NCBI GenBank assembly: GCA_946122785.1 | Contig: CAMGYJ010000011.1 | Coordinates: 1,488,001-1,552,000, forward strand | Length of the DNA: 64,000 nucleotides | Direction: 5' to 3' | DNA from: Linum tenue | Taxonomy: Eukaryota > Streptophyta > Magnoliopsida > Malpighiales > Linaceae | Shown here: positions 56,901 through 64,000 of the stretch, piece by piece | Layout of the letters: each line of letters begins with the position of its first letter | Position numbering within the stretch: position 1 is the first letter of the stretch | Position numbers and translations under genes: made by a program | The notes under the pieces: model-generated | What the model was told of the DNA's origin: nothing | The model's input: only the letters and a program-made list of their open reading frames with translations | The model's database searches: none

Positions 56901-58207
56901 GGTGGATATTTGGCAGGACAAATGGGTGCCTTCGGCTGAAAACCACAAGGTTACCTCTCCAGTTTCGCGAGTGGGTGATACTACCTCTGTTAATGAGCTT
57001 CTAGATGTGTCCTCTAGGAGTTGGAATCATAACATTTTGCAGGCATTCTTTAATCCCCAAGACAAGATGATAATTCTACAAATTCATATCCCTAGACAAC
57101 CTTGCGAAGATCGCCTAGTTTGGAGAATGGAAAATGGGGCTCCTATACTGTAAAGTCCGCGTACCACTTCTGGCTTGATAGACAGGAAGAGACATTGGGT
57201 GAATTGTACACACCTATCAACTGGGAACGGTTCTGGAGGCTGAAAATACCACCCAAGGTTAAGGTATTGGGTTGGAAGTGAATAAGGAACATATTGCCTA
57301 CTGGGGAAAACATCGTGGATCGAATTCTAAGGGGGTGTGATGAATGCCCTTTCTGTGGTCAGCGAGAGACGCAATACAATATATTTTTCGACTGTGGGTG
57401 GGTAAGTATAGCGTGGAGACCTAGCTCTCTAAGTGATCTATTCAAGAAGGGGAAGAACTTACTTGTGAAAAATGCATGGTGAAACTAAAGGAGGAGGAGG
57501 ATGACGATGCGGGAATTGGAAAGTTTCTCGTGGTGTTGTGGCTCATATGGGAGGAGAGAAACAGTCAGCTTTGGAACAAGAAGAAGCTAGAAGAATTCAA
57601 AATTCTGGGGAATGCGAGTAGATGGTTGGAGGAATACCTAGAAAACCAGGAGGAACGGTTGGAGCAATTTGAAAGGAGAGTTCATCGCTGGTTACCTCCT
57701 AAGACCACCGAGTTCAAAATTAACGTTGATGTTGCTTGCCTGGAGGGAGGAGGGTCCGGTTTGGGGCTATTGGTTCGTAATCGTTAGGGAATGTTCTGCT
57801 TCGCAGCTGTGAAGCGGGTGAGAGAGTCGTGGACACTGGAAGTTGCAGAGTTGGAGGCGATCCGTCGAACCCTGGAAGTGGCAAAGCAATATCATTTTTT
57901 ACGAGAGGCGATTGAGTCGGATTGCCTCACTGCGGTTTTACTAATTTTGAGAGAAGAAGTTCGTTGTTGGAAGAAGGCGACCTGGGCGAGGAGATCAAGG
58001 AAATGATGGATAGAGTTGGCTCGGTTTTGGTCCACTTCTCGGGTAGAACCAGTAACCAGGCTGCTCATATCATGGCACGTACTCTTTGTTATTGGGGTCA
58101 GAATGAATGATGGGTCGGTCGGCCACCTGTTTTCCTTATTTCACAGCTTCTAGCTGATTCCTGTACTATTTCGTTTTAAATGAAATCATACAGGTGATTA
58201 ATAAAAA
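53940..58207 (+). pseudogene. L1-type LINE, ORF2 with many stops (5' truncated)
   Basis: Domain order is clear. Endonuclease from ATG 54131 (DIVFLMEAKKQ; WLVGGDFNLI; GNPFTWDN; LDRMVANAEW; GSDHSPISL). RT from about 55600 ([54 protein letters not shown] in place of the usual FADD box). Zinc-binding zf-RVT near 57290-57400 (CPFCGQRETQYNIFFDCGW). RNase H-like RVT_3 from 57680 (INVDVACLEGGGSGLGLLVRNR; LEVAELEAIRRTLEVA). At least nine stops or frame changes interrupt it. ORF1 is missing or unrecognisable. The 3' end is a short A-rich tail (taataaaaaatag) near 58200. Confidence 0.9.
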
Positions 58208-58284
58208 ATAGCTATTAATCTCCTAGAATTAACTCTTTAATCGGACCCAAGTGTAGAAGGTCTCATGTTCGAGTTCATAACTAG

Positions 58285-58620
58285 GAAAAGAAGGGACATA
58301 CACGTAGCTCGAGGCCCAAATTCCAAGGCCCATCTCTTGACCCAACTAATTTAATTCCACAATACGAAAAAATAGGTATTGTCAATAAAATAAAATAAAA
58401 TGAATTTAACTATAATGGTTCATGAACCATCTCCCTTGTAAGACAATCAATAATAGTCAGTCAATTCTTGTAATCTAAGAGCGGGGCAATTTTATAATTA
58501 GGACAGATGATAGTTGTTTGATTCGTGTACGAAATAATTTTCATGCATTCATAAAAAATTTCATTTGGTGCATGAATCTAACAAACATACGGTTTTTTAA
58601 CAAAAAAATATTTTTTAATT
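58285..58620. repeat. Partner of the duplicated segment at 33960 and 36838
   Basis: It contains, as one continuous piece, the two parts found separately at 33960-34135 and 36838-36915. This copy therefore shows the ancestral arrangement, or a deletion joined the parts. Confidence 0.7.
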
Positions 58621-59718
58621 ACAAAAACGGTATTTTGCCGGTACACAAAGATTGAACCACGGTAGTACCACAAAATACCCTACCACTGACAGATCCAGTA
58701 TGACTTCTGGTACGGTTTCCTTTACCATGGAAAAAACCAATTATACAATTTAGCCTCCTTTATACTTTATAGTTCAACAATAGAGCTTCCTACTAGGATC
58801 AATTGCCTAAACATTACTTCAAAACTCTAGATATATGTGAATCGGGTAGAATGACCATACATTCACTATCAAATGCGTGAACTCAAAGAGTGTCAAGCAC
58901 ATATGAATCCAGTTTAACTGAATTATGAAATATCTAAATCCTTGAGATTTTGTAAAATACAAACTATGCAACAACTTACGACCCCGGTTTGTATATGATG
59001 GAGCTCAACATTGCACTCCCATTGAGAATAGAGCAAAAACCCCCAACATACAATGAAATACATCCATGACAATTATAGATATGGAGAGAGAGAGAGAGCG
59101 GGAGAGAGTCCCATTTTCAATAACTTTTTTTTTTTTTTGCAACAAAATACCCTTATAGCCCACTGTTAAGAGCTATGCTGACCACTGGAGTATAGACACA
59201 AGCTTGGAGCAAATGAACAAAGGGTTATGAGAATGCCATGACCCTTACACACCGAACAATAAGTTCCCGTTTACTGAGTCGAATGTCTTCATCAAGTCGA
59301 CCTTAACTGCACATCTTGGGGTTGGCAGAGCTTTTGTGATATTCCTTTCCAAATTATGATGCTAACAAAATGTCCTCCCTCCTATGAAAGCTTATTGGGA
59401 GTCGCTTATCACACTAGGGAGCACTTGTGTCATTCTATTTGTCAACATCTCCGAAAGTACCCTTGTAGCGAGTGTTACGACATGAAATTGGACTGAATTC
59501 CTCAATATTAACTGCATTAGGCATTAACTTCCCTCAACATACCAATTTTGGTCCAATGGCACTGTCCTCGCACATCAGTTTAACACACATTTTTTTTTAT
59601 TCCTTCTCTTGTTACTTATCCATTCAACACCTCCAATCTTGCTGGACCGAACTCCTTCTCCGAATAAATCTTGAAAAACTCCCCGCCAATTTATCCTCCA
59701 CTCGTGAATTCACTTTCT
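58621..59718. other. Spacer, duplicated patches, no gene
   Basis: A (ga)-rich run at 59084-59107 and a short T run at 59127-59139 are present. The phrase gagcttcctactaggatcaattgcctaaa near 58784 pairs with 37748. Nothing coding is recognised. Confidence 0.5.
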
Positions 59719-60000
59719 CGACCAGTGACCGACAGAATTCTACTGGTGCGATCTGACATGTTTCCTTCCCATATGTTACCTGATATTAGATTGAACAATT
59801 TTTCTATCCTGTATGGAACACTTCCCTTTTACCCCAAAACACAAAGTCACGGATAGTGTGGAGGATGGAAGCGGGATTAAGCACAGGATTAGCTGTTGGA
59901 TTAGCAATGCGATTTGATTACCACAATCAACCCCACCGTTACAAATCTGTAACTCGTAGGTCCCGACACACAGCTCCACAGAGCAAAGAGGAAAACATTC
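59719..60000. repeat. 280-bp direct repeat, copy 1
   Basis: It is homologous to 61804-62085: gaattctactg, tgtttccttcccatatgtta, aacaatttttctatc, gattagctgttggattag and agctccacagagcaaagagg follow in the same order with about 85 percent identity. It abuts the inverted peptide-gene block. Confidence 0.8.
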
Positions 60001-60002
60001 TA

Positions 60003-60765
60003 CTACTACTACTACTAGTATTCGTATAGCCCATTGTTTGCTCATGTAGCCAACTAGCTAATTCAAGCTCTGCTGTTCTCTGATTCTTGATCAGGCCTAT
60101 AAACGCTTCCATGTTATAAAATGACCTGCTGGTATATATGTTCCAAGCACATGGATGTATGACTGTTTGATATGATGAACTGAAGCCTGAGTGTTGAATT
60201 GAATCGGGCAGCTAGTGACCCCAGTTCCGTCGCATGGCCATGGGGGCTTGGTGTCGAAATGCTTCTGTTAGCAGCTATTTCGGATTGGTCGAGAACTGCT
60301 CCAGCCTTCTCCCCGAGTGCTCTGTTGTCAGTAGAATCCACATGACCTGCTACTATAGTGAAGAAGCCCATGTCAGAACCAAACATGCAAGGGGGCAGAG
60401 TGAGGGGAAGGTATTCAGGTTTTCGGTTTACCTGGTTTCCGGACATGTAGCAGCAGTCGGTGTTGATGATCAGCCATGATCGAAGCTGGTTTGGACGAGA
60501 AGGCGATTAACAGGACCAAGCTGATCATCATGCATCCAACCGCCATTGATGATCTTCTACTATGAACACCCATGATGTACTTTGCTGCCTCAGCTTGCAA
60601 GGTCTCTGATACCTTAATATATAGAAGACGTCTTGCCCATCAACACGGTGAAACGTTTAAGCGTTGATTTCGCCCGCGTGCATGTTGTGTTGGCTATCTG
60701 AGTCCACATTTGTGGAAATTTGATACATATAGCTAATACGGATTTGGCTAGCGGCCGATGTTTTC
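60003..60765 (-). repeat. Inverted copy of the peptide-gene block at 27880-28886
   Basis: It carries the same promoter, exon, intron and 3' flank landmarks in reverse orientation, ending at tactagtagtagtagtagtag (minus strand) where the 280-bp repeat begins. Confidence 0.88.
60114..60573 (-). pseudogene. Paralogue of the PIP-like peptide gene, peptide motif lost by frameshift
   Basis: Exon 1 (60432-60573) reads MGVHSRRSSMAVGCMMISLVLLIAFSS..., an intact signal peptide nearly identical to the gene at 28183, with the same phase-1 donor. Exon 2 starts at 60346 after ttag|cag-like acceptor sequence and follows the paralogue through DNRALGEKA...NRSIS. It then reads TPSPHGHATELGS and runs past the homologous stop to a stop at 60114-60116. 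Relative to the paralogue there are about seven extra bases in the last 31, so the GPxxRGxGH end is gone. In the neighbouring frame the residues just before the homologous TAG are RRNWGH. Either a pseudogene or a precursor with a new tail; pseudogene is more likely. A TATA-like word lies at 60617-60623. Confidence 0.65.
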
Positions 60766-61803
60766 CTTTTTGTGTTTCCATATGGACAGGTTTTGACTTT
60801 TGATAGAGTAAGATTTGTTTGCGGTTGTTTGGTGCTCTCTACAAATCAAGTTCCGTTCACTCAGTTCAGTTCGCACTCATTATTTTTCTGCCCTTCTTCC
60901 TCTCTTTGCTTTCTTTACTCGGTGCCGATCGACTGCCGACACTAACAACAAGTCAATTCCAATTCACTACCAACGGTTTGTTTGGATATAGTGATTTGGA
61001 TTTGGTAATATGTGATTTGGATTTCCAAATATCAAATCATCATGTGTTTGGACATTAATTGCGTTTGGTATTTGGATTTGTGTCAAATTCATGGGGGTGA
61101 TTTCCAAATATATGTCTCATGTATTTCTTGTCAACTTCAGATACATTTCAACAACTAGTGATTTGAAATACCTCCTGATAAAAGATTGGACACTATTTGT
61201 AAAATATTAAAGTAGGTACTATAGTGTAAGGTAAAACATATAAAGGTACCAAAACGTAATTTTACCATCAATATTTTAAAGTTTAGCTACTAAATTGTAA
61301 GAAAAACTAAATTTGGTGCCAAACTGTAATTTATCAAAATTTGTGGTAAGTGGTCAGAAACGGTAATTTCAGGACCTTTTCCACTAATATTTTTAATTTG
61401 TCCTTTTTTATTTTGTTTCAACTATGAATTAAGATATTTATGTGCCAATAAATACACGATCTACATAATAATATTCATTTTGATATATGTTGAAAAATAA
61501 AATCTCAAAAGCATGGTCACAAATTCACAATCATATGTTCACAAGTCATGTTCCTATATGATAGTTACTAAACTATATCAATATCACTCCAATTATATTC
61601 CACCATAAACGAATGACTCAAGAATTATCATAGTTATCAGGACACATTTCTTATTTTGTTGATTTACTAAACTATACCAATGTTTAATTCTGTATTATCA
61701 TAATACACAACCATTTCATGCGTGTTAAAAACGTTGACGTACAACCACAAACTAAATTATCTTCAAAAAGAAATTATTTTCCGCCCAACTTGCTTGCCTC
61801 AAA
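60766..61803. other. AT-rich intergenic sequence
   Basis: No gene. gatttggattt words cluster at 60990-61090, suggesting the remains of a MITE end. Nothing else is recognised. Confidence 0.45.
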
Positions 61804-62085
61804 TCAAGTGACCGGTAGAATTCTACTGTGCGATTTGACCTGTTTCCTTCCCATATGTTAGATTGAACAATTTTTCTATCATGTATGGCGGAACACTTCC
61901 CTTCTATTCTACCCCAAACACAAAGTTACGTGTAGTGTGGATGGAGGCGGCGACTAAGCACATGATTAGCTGTTGGATTAGTAATGAGATTTGATTACCA
62001 ATTTACCATAATCAACCCCACGCCGTTACAAATCCGTAACTCAGGTCCCACGCTGAGCTCCACAGAGCAAAGAGGAAAACAATTA
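61804..62085. repeat. 280-bp direct repeat, copy 2
   Basis: See the copy at 59719-60000. The two lie about 2.1 kb apart in the same orientation, flanking the inverted peptide-gene block. Confidence 0.8.
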
Positions 62086-62635
62086 ATTAGGGGAATCTTC
62101 GGTTAACTTTGTCTTAATCCAACCTTAAATTTATATTATTACTATAAATCACCCCGTAAAGCTGCGGATTTCTGAATAAATAGATTTCATCAGATAAAGA
62201 CGCAAATCGGATAAAAGCAGCAAATAGCGGGGGAAAAGGGAAAAATCCGCCACCGAAAACCGCGACTTGCTGACCGGCGAGTGGCGAATACGGTGGGCTC
62301 TACGCTGGCCCAAAACCACTGGTATGCGTACCTGGTCAAATCAGGTTCAACCGTATTAGATCAAAATCGACCGGAAGATCACCGCTAGTCAAAATCGATA
62401 AAAAAAAACTTACAATTGAGAAAAAAGCAATACGATTGGAATTATCAATTCTCGGTCTCTAAATAAAATGACGTCATTTTGATGAGCTTAACAAACAAAT
62501 AGAGAAACAAAATGTTGGATTCAAGTATGCATATTTAGATGTTGATGTTGTCTATTGTATTCAGGTACAAACGTGGATGATAACGTTAAAAATATCGTAT
62601 TTAAATATGACAATTTGTCAGTTTGTTTGTAAAGT
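62086..62635. other. Intergenic sequence
   Basis: AT-rich with a mixed stretch at 62220-62340. No gene or element is recognised. Confidence 0.45.
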
Positions 62636-62980
62636 AGTATTTTATTTAAATATGGACGAAGTTAGTTTATAATTAGATTGTATTAAGATATATTATATAA
62701 ATGCACGAATTTGGTGTTGATGGTTTTCGAACTTTTCGTACATTTTTTATTAAAACCGACATAAATCAGAATATAAAACTAAACTTATCCCAACCGGACC
62801 ATACCCCTTGTCAATGTAGAATTTATTTAAATACCAATGAAATTTGTATGTAGATTGTCTTAAAATAGATTATACAAATTGCACACGTTTTATGTTAATG
62901 ATTTTCACTTCTCCATGTATGCTTTGTTAAAACCGACATAAATCGGAATATAAACCGAACTCGCATCCTAATCCGCCCAA
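62636..62980. repeat. Diverged tandem duplication of about 165 bp
   Basis: Two units share ttatttaaat, agattgt...ttaa.ata.attata, gttaatgattttc-like and gttaaaaccgacataaatc.gaatataaa in order, ending near 62787 and 62955. Identity is roughly 70 percent. Confidence 0.55.
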
Positions 62981-63217
62981 CTCACTAGCTAAAATCGTAT
63001 AAAACCGGTTTCACAACCTTGACCGCGTCGCCGCTTCCTGTACCTTCCTTGAATGAACCGCCACCCAACTCGACACTTTTGGTCATAAATTCCATTCTCA
63101 AACCGAGCAAAGAAGAAAACAATCGGACAGAGCGAGCGAGCGAGCGAGGTGGAATAAATGTGAGGAAGGAGTAGCTGCAGAGATTCGTGAGTCGGATTTG
63201 CTGCTGCTTCACGGGAA

Positions 63218-63506
63218 ATGGCGACGGGCTCCGCCCAGGATCAGGCCGATACTGCTCTTCTTCATGGCAATGTTGCCGTTCCGGGCGGCGAGGCAGGCGG
63301 TGGCGGTACGAGGATTGCGGTCGAGGCGGGAGGTGGAGGAAGAGAGACGAAAGCAGACGAGTTCGTGAGGAACCCTAGCGATGGTGGTGGTGGTGGTGGT
63401 CGCACTGCTGCTTCCGCGGCTGGCCCTCCCGTCGACGATTGCTGCCCGATCTGCTTCGGCGACTTCTCCGTCGCCTGTAAAGCGAACTGCGGCCATTGGT
63501 ATTGCG
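63218..63506 (+). CDS. RNF170-like RING E3 ubiquitin ligase, first exon (3' partial)
   Basis: Exon 1 encodes 96 residues and ends in phase 1 at a GT donor (tgcg|gtccg). After a Gly-rich N-terminus comes DDCCPICFGDFSVACKANCGHWYCG (residues 73-97), the first half of a RING finger: Cys76, Cys79, Cys91, His93 and Cys96. The spacing and CGHWYC are characteristic of RNF170-type proteins, in which a C3HC4 RING precedes membrane segments. The human member acts in ER-associated degradation; the plant role is not established. The rest of the RING and the membrane part lie past the window edge. The ATG is preceded by a purine-rich leader with gagcgagcgagcgag at 63128-63145. Confidence 0.85.
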
Positions 63507-64000
63507 GTCCGTTTCCCTCTTTGCTTTTCTTTAATTCTGCTGTCTTTCTCTTTCTGCGGTTCATTTCCGATACCAGATCGTGGAAGTGATGCGTGGAATT
63601 TCGGGGTTCTCTTGAATTTTGAAGTGCTTCTTGTGTCCATTGGAACTTCTATCTTTCATTTCCATGGCTTCCTCGATCACTTGAGACGAAACTGAAGACT
63701 GAAAGGTCTAAAGGAAGTAGCATTACGCTTTCTTGGGTCTTTCGGAAGTGCTTGTTAAAAGCTGCTCTGAACGGGAAAATGGAGCTGAATGTTAAAAAGT
63801 TCTTCTTCTTTAACTTGCTGGGAGCTTTGAGTTCTGTTGTTTTAACTCACTAATTGCCTTCTGTTGTTTTAACTCACTAATGGGGATGTATTTAGTTGCA
63901 GAGTTTTCATAGTTAAGTGAGATTGTGGGAATGTCAGATCCATGGTGATATGCTGATTGTTCCTTATGCAGTTACTATCATGGGCATTAAGGTTTTATAT
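63507..64000 (+). other. First intron of the RNF170-like gene (open at window edge)
   Basis: T-rich sequence without a recognisable continuation of the RING domain. A ttatgcag acceptor-like site near 63965-63972 is not followed by the expected residues. Confidence 0.5.

Noticed and set aside
54131..58110. Host gene with endonuclease/RT domains
   Set aside because: Domain order is that of L1 ORF2 and the frame is broken many times; it is a dead LINE.
58235..58290. tRNA or SINE B-box-like sequence (tcatgttcgagttcataac)
   Set aside because: No A box at the right distance, no cloverleaf and no tail; probably chance in LINE-flanking DNA.
63209..63640. Minus-strand frame opposite the RING exon
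   Set aside because: The plus strand carries a clear RING half-domain with a good donor site; the antisense frame is a shadow.

Overview
This is a 64 kb piece of a plant nuclear genome, almost certainly a core eudicot. The host genes have plant-specific architectures: an RBP45/47-type RNA-binding protein, a DUF1645 protein, a ZOP1-type splicing factor, an ALP1/HARBI1-like domesticated transposase, an EMB2745-type PPR protein, a CDPK-related kinase (CRK), PIP-like signalling peptides and an RNF170-like RING protein. The introns are short, GT-AG and AT-rich. I cannot name the species.

Layout. 1-1.6 kb: last five exons of an RBP45/47 gene (+). 2.6-9.7 kb: a repeat field holding a hAT MITE, a Mutator-like MITE, two related palindromic MITEs, a Copia RNase H fossil with an LTR, a LINE RNase H fossil split by a hAT element, and another Copia fossil. 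10.2-21.6 kb: the gene-dense part, with DUF1645 (+), ZOP1 (-, five exons), HARBI1-like (+, one exon) and EMB2745-like PPR (-, one exon). 22.0-27.8 kb: a long near-perfect hairpin, then a hAT element with a 4.8 kb Copia retrotransposon inserted 8 bp from its right end. All target-site duplications (TSDs) are readable. 28.2-32.9 kb: a small secreted-peptide gene (+), a decayed relative, and an 11-exon CRK gene (-). 34-46 kb: two arrays of short GC-rich palindromic words, a LINE fragment, a hAT element, an F-box pseudogene butted against a 5'-truncated Ty3/gypsy element, and an inverted copy of the region upstream of the HARBI1-like gene. 46-58 kb: a hAT, a 2.7 kb solo LTR, a 166-bp tandem repeat, a four-copy 307-bp tandem array, a PIF/Harbinger MITE and a broken LINE. 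58-63 kb: duplicated blocks, including an inverted, frameshifted copy of the peptide gene. 63.2 kb to the end: first exon of an RNF170-like RING gene (+).

The host genes do not form a pathway; they are ordinary neighbours. The window stands out for its local duplications. The peptide-gene block (27.9-28.9 kb) has an inverted copy at 60.0-60.8 kb. The HARBI1 upstream region (16.3-16.9 kb) has an inverted copy at 44.2-44.8 kb. Pieces of 34.0 and 36.8-37.8 kb recur at 58.3-58.8 kb, and a 280-bp block recurs at 59.7 and 61.8 kb. I found no clearly new biochemical system. The best leads are the PIP-like peptide locus with its decayed copies, the 76-bp-arm hairpin, the two palindrome arrays, and the mobility history read from nested TSDs. 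Exon boundaries were read by eye from GT-AG sites and reading-frame continuity, and all family names come from recognised motifs, not from a search.
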